Shown here in pieces: positions 29,882 to 40,662 of a stretch of DNA of 64,000 nt. The number at the start of each line of letters is the position of its first letter. Positions within the stretch are counted from its first letter, which is position 1. This DNA comes from Effrenium voratum. Its lineage: Eukaryota; Sar; Dinophyceae; Suessiales; Symbiodiniaceae. Position numbers and translations under genes: made by a program. The stretch is from the NCBI GenBank assembly GCA_963377175.1, contig CAUJNA010002112.1, forward strand, positions 717,997 through 781,996, written 5' to 3'. The notes beneath the pieces are model-generated. The model was not told the origin of the DNA. It saw only the letters and a program-made list of their open reading frames with translations, and ran no database searches.

Positions 29882-30012
29882 AATGTTGACCCAGGATTAA
29901 TACACTCGTCCCATTGTTAGGGGGGTGTTCCCTCCAAAAGTGACAACTCCCCACTGAAAGGGGACACCCCCCTATCAATCAACCAGGAGTTTTTCAATCC
30001 GGGGTTAACATT
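29882..30012 (+). repeat. F7 palindromic element
   Basis: AATGTTGACCCAGGATTAA to TCCGGGGTTAACATT. The inner stems GGGGGGTGTTCCCTCC and GGGGACACCCCCC surround a 'tgacaactccccact' loop. Confidence 0.85.
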
Positions 30013-30124
30013 ACATCAATTTGGCACAACCATCGGCTTCGCGCCTAGGGTTTGGGGTTCGGGACCTTTAGGTCCCAAACCAGAGCCCAAACGGACCCTG
30101 AATTTACTGGAGCTCTCAAACTAG

Positions 30125-30210
30125 CTGGAGTCTCCTTCTGACCCTCAAAAAATGGTTGGTCATTACCCGGTCATTGACCCATTTTTTAAGGGTCATGGAG
30201 ACTCCATGTA
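30125..30210 (+). repeat. F3 palindromic element
   Basis: CTGGAGTCTCCTTCTGACCC to GGGTCATGGAGACTCCATG with the inner GTCATTACCC and GGTCATTGACC. Confidence 0.82.
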
Positions 30211-30813
30211 CCAATAAATCATGAAGAAAACTCGACCAATTCCATAATCTTGGGTTTCAATGAACCGTTTATCCCATGGAATTTCGAGATGTGTCTCGAT
30301 GGTTTCTTGAAATGGGGCACCCCTTACAAATCAACCAGAGGCGTACTATCTGGACCCAAACAGAAATCCAACTGAAAGATGTGTCGAACTGTGACCCAAA
30401 ATGATGGAATTAGTGAAATGTGCGTTTGTTTCTCTTAAAAAATCACACACACACACACAAAACAAACAACAACATGGGTAGTTTGAGAGTTCGGGTAGCC
30501 GTTCTTTCTGCAACTTGTCCAATCATTCCAAAACCTGAACCATGGATCCCCAATGACCATCAATGGCCTCCTTTTTCCTTTGCCATACCAGAAGCAGAGT
30601 CCCTACGTGGATGGCCACCCCACGTGCTGCAGTAAGTTGATATCCTAATCTGGTTGCAAGATTTAACGGACTTCTGTGTTTTGTAGGGCATCCCCCAAAA
30701 TGACGGCAAACTCCTTTTGCTTCCCCTTAAAACCGGTGACCCCCCCCAAAAAAAAACAGAGAAAAAACCAGAAACCAAAAAGAGCAAGCGTCGTCCCAGA
30801 GAAAGTCGCTGGC

Positions 30814-30873
30814 CTTGCTGAGGCGCCAGGTCGGGTCGCCTCCGGAGAAGTGGGAGACGTTGTAGTTGTAGTC
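30814..30873 (-). CDS. 60-nt exon, unknown protein (DYNYNVSHFSGG)
   Basis: It is bounded by CTTGGCCAG|G and CTCAGCAAG|GC, the border type of the assigned genes. Twenty codons, nearly all GC-ended, read DYNYNVSHFSGGDPTWRLSK. An internal AG|GC after FSG is a possible earlier donor. Phase 0 at both ends. The frame is open upstream (HWGKPLRILSHGAGLGQ), but that part runs into an F5 element. I do not recognise the family. Confidence 0.55.
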
Positions 30874-30913
30874 CTGGCCAAGGCCCGCGCCATGGGACAA
30901 AATCCGAAGCGGT

Positions 30914-31028
30914 TTGCCCCAGTGAACATCCGAGAAAATTTCCAACCACTCAAACTGGGAAGCCTAAAATGGGTGGTGAATTCACCTACCCCAAATTGGT
31001 ACCATTGGTTTTGACCCACAGCCAATTC
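30914..31028 (+). repeat. F5 element
   Basis: CCCCAGTGAACATCCGAG to CCATTGGTTTTGACCCACAG with GGTGGTGAATTCACCTACCCC in the middle. Confidence 0.8.
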
Positions 31029-31540
31029 GCGCGCCCAAGGGGCTTCCACTTGTCCCGAGACCCATGTTTTTGTTTTCCCTTTTAGAAGGGACATTCCTCC
31101 AAAGGTGGCCGTTCTCCGAACGGAAACCACCAGTAATTCTGAAGCTCCAAAAGTCGGGTTCCTTTCAATGGAAATCGCCACTTTCGGCGTATTCCCTTCA
31201 TGACCAACGAAAGGCGAGAGAGGCTTTTGGGCCCGGCTCCGCCCTAAAGACTCCAAGGCCTGAAGATAAAAAAGGCCTTGGCTGGGAGCCCCCCGGGGGG
31301 CAGAAGGTTAGGCCAGCTTCAAACAGGTGTCAACGATTCTTTAACCAGCAAGTCGGGGGACTTGGTGTGGTTGTGTCCAATTTTGTGTGTCCAACCCCGG
31401 GTGGGGATAGGCAAAGTGACAAAAATGCCAACGGCCCTCAATGGCAGGGCGATGCCTGAACTCTCAAACTACCCATAAAACAGCTTGGAAGTCACCAACT
31501 CCATCATCTTGGGCTGCGATTCACACCATCTTTAAGTTCC

Positions 31541-31656
31541 AGCTCCTCCAGTAGAGAGGTTAGAATAAGGGTACCAACAGTTTTCTGTAGTCTATTTCAG
31601 TAGGGGAACCCTCCCCCAAAACAGTTGGTAAAAGGGCACCTAGCTGGGGGACCTAG
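31541..31656 (+). mobile_element. F1 element
   Basis: GCTCCTCCAGTAGAGAGG to TAGCTGGGGGACCTAG. Only the first CTAGG is degraded. Confidence 0.82.
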
Positions 31657-31721
31657 AGTTGAGTCCAGGTACGTGGGCGGAAATTGGGGTTGATAGCAAG
31701 CTGCGAGAGCGGCGGCATTGC

Positions 31722-31748
31722 CTCGCTGAGGAAATCGCGGTAGCTGGC
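31722..31748 (-). CDS. 27-nt exon candidate inside a longer coding frame
   Basis: The window reads DVVFAWGSE-ASYRDFLSE-AMPPLSQLAINPNFRPRT in one frame with very strong G/C third-position bias (about 31670-31777). GTCTGAG|GCC and AGCGAG|GCA bracket the middle nine codons with the AG|G and AG|GC borders used elsewhere. A stop codon just upstream of DVV and an F2-like end (CCCAC|GTACCTGG) downstream limit the exon to this block. Which borders are used is undecided. Phase 0. Unknown family. It could precede the exon at 30814-30873. Confidence 0.5.
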
Positions 31749-32063
31749 CTCAGACCCCCACGCGAAGACCACGTCCACTCACAACATCCACCCACTCCCC
31801 CTACTTCCATTTGAGTCACAATCAAATCCCGGTATTAAAATGGTGGACCCAGAACCATGTAAAGAATTGAGAAGGCGCCGCAGCTATTTTTGGCTTGGGA
31901 TTGTCCCTTACTAACCTTCATCTACCCTAACCTTCATCTACCCAGGTTTTGAGTACTCCCAAATGGACGATAGACTGCTGGAAATCTTGAGGCAATAAAC
32001 AGATGGACCCCCATACTTGGAAAAGTCATAGGCTTCCTAATGAAAAACAAACGAATTAAAAAA

Positions 32064-32171
32064 AACCTGGTTGATTGATAGGGGGGTGTCCCCTTTTAGT
32101 GGGGATTCATTTCTTTTGGAGGGAACACCCCCCTAATACTGGGACGGGCTTGTTAATCCTGGGTCAACATT
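32064..32171 (-). repeat. F7 element, reverse orientation
   Basis: ACCTGGTTGATTGATAGGGG to TAATCCTGGGTCAACATT, the reverse complement of the F7 order. Confidence 0.82.
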
Positions 32172-32633
32172 ATGTCCCCGTAAAACATTGGGCAGTAAAA
32201 ATATCACCCAATGCTGGGTGGCTCCTCCTGAGCAAACGGTGAATCACTCTAGGGGTTGTTGTATTACACCCTGGGATTACACCCTTGGGAAATGGCCAAA
32301 AATTGCCCAAACTGGCCCAACATAACATGTTTCTATCCTGGAAATATGCCTAAATGGGGTCATTGCCCGGCGCAATCCCAGGGCGTACTACAAAAACCCT
32401 TCGAATCCCCCCCACCAAAGAAAACAATCAAAGAAGACCCTCCCAACCCCCGGGTTTCAATGGACACCGCAGTGGCTCCAATTCGATTGATTTAGGGCCC
32501 TCAAACAGCTTCAGGTTTTCAGACCACCCAAAAACACCGGTTTCCGGGGTGTCCAATGCTTCGGGGTCGGAAGCCCCAGCCGCTGGGGTTAGTCAGTCTC
32601 AATGTTGACACCACTCCAGAGCAGCAAAGGAGT

Positions 32634-32766
32634 TACTGTGGATGGTTGCGAAATCCATTTCGCATCAGCTAAGAAACCATGGAATGATGATTCCCCCAAA
32701 GTAAATACCGTAACAAACAATCATTTCATCAATGGAAACCCCAGGTGCGAAATGGATTCTGTCCAC
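32634..32766 (+). repeat. F6 palindromic element
   Basis: TACTGTGGATGGTTGCGAAAT to GTGCGAAATGGATTCTGTCC. This is the 'ggttgcgaaatcc' variant of the arm, shared with 47877-48035. Confidence 0.8.
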
Positions 32767-33198
32767 CCCTTGGAAACGAGAACGACTCGCACGGTCGAGA
32801 TCTCGCTGGTCGCACGAGCCCAAGAGAGCCCAGGGACGAGACCCAAACAAAACTCCAGCCCAGCCCAAAGAGTGTCGAGATCCGTCTGGCTTCCCCATAC
32901 AAAGAACGACCCATGAAAAAAAACGAGAAAGAACTCACCCGTTCCATCATTTTGAGGACAACAGCCAGTTTTTAAGTTGAACAAAATCCAGGTTCAGCTT
33001 TTGCAATTCTGGACCAAAACAAAATTGCCCCAAAAGGTGAAGAGGTCGATTAGCTTTGACAACTGATTAACAGATGCTTAACTCACTTCTGATCGAGTGG
33101 ATGGGCCAAAAAAGCAACCAAACTTGTTACGTACCATTGATTCCCAAACAGTTTAGAGCCCACCCGAAGCCTCACAACTCCCTCACAAATGGGTTATT

Positions 33199-33250
33199 CT
33201 AGGTCCTCCAGTAAAAAAACAAAAAAACAACACTTTTTCAGGATGTCTCT
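33199..33250 (+). mobile_element. F1 fragment
   Basis: CTAGGTCCTCCAGTAAAAAA followed by an A-rich stretch and TTTTTCAGGATGTCT. Only the left part is present. Confidence 0.6.
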
Positions 33251-33694
33251 TTCGGGTCCAAGCACTATGTAATCGGAATGTAATCGGAGCGAGGAAGTGG
33301 GAACCAATCCGTTCTCAGACCCAGCGTCTCTCGAGTCCCCATGTTTCTCAGGAAGTGAGTTCAACCACCTGAACCCTCAATGAACCCATTAAACACAAAA
33401 AAGGCTGCAAATCACAGATTCCAAAATTATGGGTTGCACTTTGACCCATGTTTTTCCGTTGGACTGTCCTTCGGGTCCAGCCAAAAGTTACCATGTTTAC
33501 CTCTTGAAACCCGGCAACCGGAGAATGTCTAGGGTTCAACCCCATTAAAACAAAGGTTGACCGAATTTGGATCATCGCAATCCTTAGGTAAACAATGGTG
33601 GTTACATGAACCCCCATTGTTTTACTGGTGGTTTGAACCTCAGAGAATGTCGTATCCAGGCCACTCGCCAATTGTCCACCGTCATGGCTGACAC

Positions 33695-33731
33695 CTGCGC
33701 GTCCTGAGTGCGAAAGCATAATTCCGCAACC
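33695..33731 (-). CDS. 37-nt exon candidate (VAELCFRTQDAQ)
   Basis: It lies between GTGATCTTAG|G and GACGCGCAG|GT. It reads G + VAELCFRTQDAQ. The frame stays open beyond the donor (VSAMTVDNWRVAW), so a later donor is possible. Its start phase does not fit the exon at 36699-36804, so other exons must intervene if they share a gene. Confidence 0.42.
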
Positions 33732-34140
33732 CTAAGATCACGGACCCGAACGGAACTGCAACTGAAAAGAAACATCGTTAAATGAGCAAACTGCAACCCT
33801 CTAAAAAAATGCTGAACTTGGCGAATTCCAAGCCATGAAATTATGGAATCGGTAGTGGCCAAACCTTTTTGCGGGCAGTTTGAGGCTTCAGGACGGAAAG
33901 GAAAAGGCATGGTGTTTTCCAGTGGGGTACAGGGGCCTCCCGCTGGGTACCTCCCGCTTTTGCAGGGCCTGCGATTGGAGCGTTGGTAGTTTGGTACCTG
34001 GACACAACTTCAACTTGACACCATGTTGTTCTGCCCCCCAATTTTTCTGCTTGGTGGATTCCCTGCACTTTGGAGAAGGGCTACTAAGCCCCGGCCAGTT
34101 CCCCGTATGGGGAGTTTGAGGGTGCAAGTGCTTGTTGCTT

Positions 34141-34260
34141 TCTTTGTTGGGGGGGGGGGGGCTGCCTGGGGTGGGGGGGAGAGGGGGAGGGGGGGGGGTG
34201 TGGTGCTGATGCTGATGCCGATGCAGATGCTGATGCAGCTTCGGCGTCCCTCCAGCCTTC
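34141..34260 (+). repeat. G-rich tract and GATGCT/GATGCA repeats
   Basis: A run of 14 G is followed by G-rich simple sequence. TGCTGATGCTGATGCCGATG and related hexamers follow. Confidence 0.85.
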
Positions 34261-34884
34261 TTGTTCTAAACAAACAGGTTCCTGCCCCAAAATATGGGGT
34301 GAATCCCCAAATATATGTGTCCGGATCTTCGGCCTCTGTGCGTCGGCTTCCAAGATGACATACCCCGTACGGCAAGAGCGTTCACCTAACAAATTTACCC
34401 CCAAAATCCGGGTTCAAGCTCAAAGGCTATGCCGACGGATGTTGAGGCCACCAGATGCACAGTCACGGTTGATCAACCATCATGAACAGAGCGACAACAA
34501 GACGAAACGCCAAAACGAATGACCAAGGCGTTGGGAATGAACCAAGGAATTTCCTGAAAGGCAACCATAGGGGATGGTTTATAGGGGTCATTCCCGCATT
34601 GGCTGCTGAGAACCAGCAAGGAAAAGCACACATCACGTATCAGGGCAGCTTTGGCCGCACATTTCCGCAGGAGAACAAAGAAAAGACGGGTTGGTACAGA
34701 TGCCCTACATGTTGCAACTGAGCCAACCGTCAACCACCAAACCTGTGGTTAAATCACGCTTAAATTAGTTGGGGAATCGGTTTCCTTCTTCCCTTACTTC
34801 CTCCATTTGCGAATACGCCCCCTGGAACAAAATGAGACACACTTCCAGTGATAGATTCCAACTAACCCACGGGGCAAACTCGGA

Positions 34885-35060
34885 CCACAAAACCATACTC
34901 AACCACAAAACCACACTCAACCACAAAACCATTGTATATCATGGCAAAACCATGGAAACAAACCCTGGGTTTCCACTCAAACCCCAAAACCATGCTCAAC
35001 CACAAAACAAAAGGTAACTCGCCAAACAAAAGAAAAAAAAAAAAAAACTGTTTCCTTCCC
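34885..35060 (+). repeat. Short tandem repeats CTCAACCACAAAACC
   Basis: Three near-exact 16-bp units (34894-34940) with a fourth at about 34992. Two copies of ACAAAAGGTAACTC about 60 bp apart follow. Confidence 0.75.
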
Positions 35061-35160
35061 ACAAAACAAAAGGTAACTCCCGCAAAAAACGCAAAATCGG
35101 TTTCCTTCTCCCCTTGCCAATCCCGGTGGCTCCTGTCGCCTAAGCCGGGCGCCGTAAACC

Positions 35161-35205
35161 TCGCGAGGTCCCGCAAGCGCGTGGGTGGGCCTGGCTGGAG
35201 CTCTC
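35161..35205 (-). CDS. GC-rich exon candidate (weak)
   Basis: CAGCCAG|GCC to CTCGCGAG|GTTTAC brackets 31 nt. Two frames are possible (PPTRLRDLAR or PTHALAGPRE). The plus strand has GGGCGCC|GTAAAC. Orientation and frame are not resolved. Confidence 0.25.
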
Positions 35206-35465
35206 CGAGCTCCGAGGCTCCGAGCTCAAGCGACCCACCCAAAACCTCGTCACCAAAACCCGGTGTCTTGCTGGTTATGACCCCAACCCATCCAACTGGT
35301 GGTTTGCTTTTTCTGGGGACCCCTGCGAAAACTTGGCATCAAAACATTGCCTACCTGGGGCTTTTGGCAACAAAACTCCAGCTGAAGAGTCATCCATTCC
35401 ATAACTTTTGGGTTGCAATAATTCCCATGTTTAACTTAGATTGCTGAGGCTTCAGGGTGGTATCT

Positions 35466-35582
35466 TGCGAGGTTTTCGGCAGGGAATGAGACATGGATTG
35501 ACACATCCAACTGGTGGATTCCTTTTTGTGGGGGACCCCTGGGTGCATGCCCACATTCCCTAGCTATCGCACCAGCAAGGTA
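35466..35582 (+). repeat. F10 element
   Basis: GGCAGGGAATGAGACATGGA to CCACATTCCCTAGCTATCGC and ACCAGCAAG. Confidence 0.72.
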
Positions 35583-35923
35583 TCAAAATAGTCTACCCAA
35601 CACCATGTAAAGAATTGACAAGGCGGATGTCCGCACCCATTTGTGACTGCTTACTACCCTCCGGTTTTGAGGCCGGGACTAAACTGCAAAACCCGATTTG
35701 CCAAATCACGTCTTCCCAGTTGGCGTGTTGGGAGTCCTGGTGAGGAGGGGGGAGATCTGGAGGGGTTCTTGAAGTGTTAGACATCTTGGATGTTTGTTTC
35801 AAGAAGCTGCAGGGCAATAACACATGTCTAGCAGGTCCGCGATTTGTTTTCAGCTTCCGGATTCAAGGGGTGTTTCTGAAAGTGCTTGAGCACCTTCGTT
35901 AGTCTCCCGGGATAGCCTGGATC

Positions 35924-36242
35924 CCCTGCCAAAAGTCGACAGCTTTTAGTGGGTTAACGTTGGAAACTACCACTCAACCGACTAAAGACGCCTAAAAGCC
36001 CAAGTTGAACCGGAAGGTTCCCTGGTTGAACCTCCATGTAAAGGGGTGCCACTCAACCAAAAACCTGAAAAACCTAAGTTGAACCGGACGATTCGCTGGT
36101 TGAACCTCCGTGAAAAGGGGTGCCACTCAACCAAAAACCTGAAAAACCTAAGTTGAACCGGACGATTCGCTGGTTGAACCTCCGTGAAAAGGGGTGCCGC
36201 TCAATTGAAAACTTGAAAGCCTAAGTTGAACCGGATGGCTGG
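35924..36242 (+). repeat. F4 element with 74-bp tandem amplification
   Basis: An F4 copy starts near GGATCCCCTGCCAAAAGTC. Its 3' part then repeats with GTTGAACCGG at 36004, 36078, 36152 and 36225, periods of 74, 74 and 73 bp. The second and third units are almost identical (GACGATTCGCTGGTTGAACC), so the expansion is recent. Confidence 0.88.
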
Positions 36243-36395
36243 TTGAACCGAACCCAAACAGCTGACAAACATCCTCGGTCAACATACCTCCCAAGGTACC
36301 ACGCCACTTGGTGGGTTTCCTGGCCGTGTCTGTTTTTGGGGACCCCCAGCATAGTGGTTTCCCTGTAAACCAAAACAACATCAGTTGGCACTGTT

Positions 36396-36523
36396 CTAGG
36401 GGTTGATTCCTTCTCCATTATTGTCTGCTACGTTCTTTTCAAACACCAGCTGTTTTCCCTGGGTTTCCGGAGGTTGTCTAAAAAGATCCGGATCCCTGGA
36501 AAGAATGGGGAAGGTACCCCTAG
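36396..36523 (+). repeat. F11 palindromic element
   Basis: CTAGGGGTTGATTCCTTCTC to AGAATGGGGAAGGTACCCCTAG with the inner CAGCTGTTTTCCCTGGGTTT. Confidence 0.82.
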
Positions 36524-36698
36524 AACTGTTTGAGAAACAGCAACACCAACCTCCTAGCACACTCAATTTTCCCCGAAGAACGGGCTGTTGACCCAAAGTT
36601 CTGGGGTAAAATCACTGTTTTTTGGGTAGTTGATACTGTTCCAAGGGAAGAACATACCGATCTCGAACCCGGCTTTCTCTATTTGGGTTCCATGCCAC

Positions 36699-36804
36699 CT
36701 CGATTCCTCGATTCCTCGATTTCTCCGAGCGGCAGGTGGGGAAGTTGGACCAGAGCCGGAAGACCAACGGAATGGCCGGGCACATGAGGTGCTGGTACTC
36801 GGGC
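36699..36804 (-). CDS. Exon, unknown protein (PEYQHLMCPAIPLVFRLW)
   Basis: The acceptor is TTTTGTGGAG|G and the donor AATCGAG|GT. The reading is G + PEYQHLMCPAIPLVFRLWSN, FPTCRSEKSRNRGIE. The first base completes the arginine codon left by exon 38833-38951, so the two are phase-compatible neighbours. The 3' end contains an 8-bp tandem repeat (GAATCGAG) that offers three successive AG|G donors. The function is not recognised. Confidence 0.55.
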
Positions 36805-36873
36805 CTCCACAAAACCACCCCCGAGACGCGAGTCTCGGAAAAAGGGGTGGGGGGGGGGGGGGGAATACCTTAG

Positions 36874-36995
36874 TTTAGAGGTACCTTCCCAGTTTTTCCA
36901 GGCATCCTTCCTTCTAAAAAACCTCCCAAAACCCTGGAGAAACAGCTGGTTTTTGAAAAGAACGATGGTTGAAAAGAATGGGGAATCAACCCTAG
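36874..36995 (+). repeat. F11 palindromic element
   Basis: TTAGAGGTACCTTCCCAGTT to GAATGGGGAATCAACCCTAG. The inner arms ACCCTGGAGAAACAGCTGGT pair with the opposite side in other copies. Confidence 0.8.
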
Positions 36996-37269
36996 ACTCA
37001 TATTCTTATAAATACGAAGCGAGCTGGGATTCCCCCGAATCAAAAGCTGATGCATTTTACTGGTGGTGTCTATTGAAACGATCGCCACTTTTCAAGGTTC
37101 CCTTTGAAGGGAAATGACTCGGAAACCCGTCACACCATCCACCAAGGTGGCTAGGACCCAATCTGGTCCCTACCTGTAGTCTTCATGACGCTTAAAAAAC
37201 AGAAGGGGGGCGTTTTTACCTCGTTCTCAGCATTTTTTCATGTTAAAGTCACATCCCCACCAACACCCG

Positions 37270-37700
37270 GTCTCTTTAAAAACGGGTCCATGACCCCATT
37301 GCTTCGGGCCATGACCAACCATTTTCAAGGGTCGGAAGGAGACCAGAACTGCAGGTGTAGGGGAAATTGCATACCAATGGAATTCCAGGGGTCAACACCT
37401 GAATGAACGCCCTCAACCGGGCAGGGGGTCTACCACCACGACATCGAACCCGGAACATATCTACCCACACCCCTGGTGGATTTCCAAGGCACCCATCTTG
37501 GGACTTGACTTTCGAAGGGCAACCCTCGCCATGAAAAGGAGACACCAGCACCACTGGTGGTCTAGATATACCAACATTTGGGTATGGGTCAAACTTAAAC
37601 CACCAGGGGACCACAGGTTTTAGTCCATGTTTCCATTTACCAGGGTTCCATTTTGGGTACTGATTTTTGACCCACAGCCATTTGGCCCAGTTGGGTCCCC
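37270..37700 (+). repeat. Remnants of F3 and F8/F5 elements
   Basis: A partial F3 (GGGTCCATGACCCCATTGC to GGGTCGGAAGGAGACCAG) lies at 37276-37345. Reverse F8-like sequence (CCACAGGTTTTAGTCCATGT, CCATTTTGGGTACTGATTTT) follows at 37602-37680. Confidence 0.6.
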
Positions 37701-38004
37701 GGTACCCGAACGGCTGATGTTTGACGTTTGGTGTTTTGACCATCCCGGTGTCCCCTTCACCTGACTATGAATCAGACAAGCCCTTGTGGTGTCCTTTATT
37801 CGAGAATCAAAACCGGTTCACTCCATTTCACATTGCCTAGCCATCGCAGCAAGCAAAGGAAACCCCGCAGACTCCATCACTTCCAGCTTCAGCTGCCCCA
37901 AAAAGCACGATGAGAGTTAGGCCCAGTTCTAGAATGTATATGTTGTTTGCTTCACTGTGGCTCGCTGGTAGAATGCAAAATGTATCCCAAGTCTACCCCA
38001 AAGG

Positions 38005-38125
38005 AAATCCTCAAAGTCGCTGAGGCCACGACAGGCGGTGGGTATTGTAGAGCTGGGAGTACTCATCGCCACCAGCCCGCCTGGTCAGACACCCAGAGGC
38101 AGCCGGCTTCGAGCCACCACAGGGG
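38005..38125 (-). CDS. Exon candidate, orientation uncertain
   Basis: On the minus strand GGDEYSQLYNTHRLSWPQR and, in another frame, FFPLWWLEAGCLWVSDQAGW both read well. On the plus strand AVGIVELGVLIATSPPGQTP lies between ACGACAG|G and CCCAGAG|GC. It lies between two minus-strand exons that join each other directly in phase. It is therefore not required by that gene. Confidence 0.3.
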
Positions 38126-38832
38126 GAAGAACTACGTGATTCTGCCATAACATTCGTAAGGGCACCTACCATTTGGGGCACAGGGGCACAGGGGTAAGAG
38201 ATTCTCAAGGGTACCCTTTCGAGGACATTGACTACTCGCAATATTGGGCATTCACCGCACCCTCCCCCCCCCAGAAAACCAAAAAGAAGAAAAGAGCAAA
38301 ATGCCCGGTGGGTTCTCCTGGGATCAACCAATGACCAATGCTAGCGATTTCTTCAATCGAGATTTGCTCAAACGGTGATGCGGGTGTGTCGGCAAATGGG
38401 GGAACCTCAAGATGACATGGCGGCCTTTTGGTTTCACCCGTAAATATTCTAAGAACCTGGCCTGTTCAAAATGGATTAAGCTTGGACAATCCGATCTTCA
38501 TAATCAGTGGGGAGATCACTTCCAGAAGGGTCCCAGAACCTAGTTGCTCAACTAAGCCTACCTGGACCCTCGAAATTCCCTCAAACATGGGCTATTGCCC
38601 AAAATTATGGAATGGGTGAACTCCCAATCCTGTTTATGGCTTCCTTGGAGGGCATTGAAAAGTAAGCTTACCTGGACCCTCATGATTTCAAATATTGCCC
38701 AAAATCATAAAATGGGTGAATTCCAGTTTTCTTTCTGGGTGGCTCTTCTTTTTGTAGTTTCATTTATTTTTGGAAAGCAGCGCTTTCGCGTCCAGGCAGT
38801 CACCCAAACGCCCGCGACATGAAGTCGGTTGC

Positions 38833-38951
38833 CTCTTGTGGTACTTCCAGTGCTTGAACTCGTACTCCCAGAGCGCCCAACCTCGCCAGCATCTCCAAAG
38901 CTCAAAATGCAAATCAGCATAGAAACCCCAGAAGCAGTCGACCGCGGGCAC
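38833..38951 (-). CDS. Exon, aromatic-rich, unknown protein
   Basis: The acceptor ATATGTAG|G lies directly against a TA microsatellite and the donor is CACAAGAG|GC. The frame reads VPAVDCFWGFYADLHFELWR then CWRGWALWEYEFKHWKYHKR, with an unusually high share of W, Y and F. It is phase 0 at the start, matching exon 40839-40894, and phase 2 at the end, matching exon 36699-36804. No signal or transmembrane pattern is clear. The family is not recognised. Confidence 0.58.
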
Positions 38952-38953
38952 CT

Positions 38954-39055
38954 ACATATACACACATATGTATGTGTATATATACATATACATACAGATG
39001 TGTATATATATATATATACACATATGTATACTATATATATATATATACATACCTG
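38954..39055 (+). repeat. TA/CATA/TG microsatellite
   Basis: TATACACACATATGTATGTG and (TA)n stretches. Its left edge forms the end of an intron (on the minus strand the exon acceptor follows immediately). Confidence 0.9.
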
Positions 39056-39605
39056 TGAAGCCGTTTGTGTGTCTTTTTTCGGTCTTTTCGAGAAAACAAC
39101 TTGTTTTTTTCATGAAACGACACTTTTCCAAACGTCGATCTTTTTTGGAGTTTCGTGGGTTTTGTGCATCTTGGAGAGCCAAACAAGGGCGGAAAAACCC
39201 AGAACAAAGGCGGAGACAAGCGGAAAAGGGCGGAAAAATCCGGAAATCTTAGATGAGCCAGGCTACCTTTCCACAAAAATAAATGTCTTTCCAAACAACA
39301 ATCTTTTTTTTTCCGAACAACGACCAAAATTAAAAGTTGGTGCTTTTTGCTCGAAGGCATTTTTTTCGCACACATGGGCTTCGCAGGTAAATGAGTATTT
39401 ACCAGCTGCTCGAATTCACCGACCCGAGTTTTTCAATCAACAAGTAAAACATTGTCTTCGTAAGTGAGCTGGCTATACCGACTGGAAAAGAATCGCCCAC
39501 CGCGCTGTGTTGCTGTGTGATGTTGGTTGCAGCCAACAACCGGAAGCTCTGCAAACCAGCCCCAAGAACAGCTTGGGCTTAAGGCAAATAAAGCTCACAC
39601 AAACT

Positions 39606-39715
39606 GGGCTGCCCTCAGATCCTCTGATGAAAGTTTAACTTTTAGTGGGTTAAATGGAAACTACAACTAAACACTAAGCTAAAAGGCCAAGGGGAACCAA
39701 ATGGAGACACCAAGC
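39606..39715 (+). repeat. F4 element, near consensus
   Basis: GGGCTGCCCTCAGATCCTCT, AAAGTTTAACTTTTAGTGGG, TTAAATGGAAACTACAACTA and GGAACCAAATGGAGACACC. Confidence 0.8.
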
Positions 39716-40386
39716 AAAGTGAAGCAGATAGGGCTTTTGGGCGCAGGGCTCGCTGACGTCAAAACATGACACGCAGCACTCTATCCAACCCACGCTGTTG
39801 GAAGCTATTTGGAGATGCTGCGTTTCTTGGAAGAGATGTTGCGCCAAGACACATATGCATGTGCCTTCTTTACGGACGTGTGTTATTGAAGGGAAACCAA
39901 AAGCGAACCGGCCATGCTTGGCGTTCTAATTCCTATGTTAAGACACACCCATACTTGCGTGAGGTACCAGTACTGTTGTCTTAATTCTAGGCTGACCACC
40001 CCTACCCCAAAACAAAACACAACTTCGGGGCCTAACACCCCGTTTAGTGATGTTAAAGGGAAACACAAATAAAAACTGTCATTTTTTGGTTTTTGTTTTT
40101 TGCGTCTGTGTTCTTAGTTTCCTTTCTTTTTCCGGGGGGTACCAAGAAAAAGATACACCCTGATTCAACTCTCTGGAAAGCAAGCTTTGGTATGCACTTC
40201 TGGACTCCAACCATTCCTCCACTGGGCGCAGGGATGTACGCAGAAAGTTCCTACCTGAACCCTCGAACTACCGATGGAAACAAAGGCGTTGCATCCCATA
40301 TATTTGTGGTTGGGTATTAACCCCGCAGACAGTACGTGGGTCATAAGCGTGGTTCTAGGCCAACTACATAACCCCCACTACCCCAG

Positions 40387-40662
40387 TTATAACCTTGGTT
40401 CGTTGAGCATAGTGGTTGAACTCCGTGAATAAGTCCCTTGTATCCGGCGTTGCGGGCCATCCGTGAAACGGGTCAATCTGGGGTCACCATCTGTCCGTGT
40501 GAGACTTAGACGTGCTCCCCGCATCTGCACTTCCAGAGTGCCGAGGGAAGTGAAAACGACAGATCTCAAGCTTTGCACTGGATCACTCGAAGGCCGAAAA
40601 CAGACGCGAAAGGATTCCAAACGCGGGCGGGCTATGGGCGATTGGAAGCTCCACTTTGCCAC
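40387..40662 (-). CDS. Unassigned ORF
   Basis: This 91-residue open frame includes FTSLGTLEVQMRGARLSLTR and TDGDPRLTRFTDGPQRRIQG. The plus strand is also open here (LKLCTGSLEGRKQTRKDS). Codon bias is moderate, there are no clear splice borders, and no family is recognised. It may be a retroposed fragment. Confidence 0.25.
   Translation of the reverse strand: MAKWSFQSPIARPRLESFRVCFRPSSDPVQSLRSVVFTSLGTLEVQMRGARLSLTRTDGDPRLTRFTDGPQRRIQGTYSRSSTTMLNEPRL

Noticed and set aside
37670..37700. Possible dinoflagellate spliced-leader relict (CAGCCATTTGGCCCAG)
   Set aside because: It resembles part of the leader, but the same CCACAGCCATTTGG belongs to the F5 repeat found in many places. No full leader sequence was seen.
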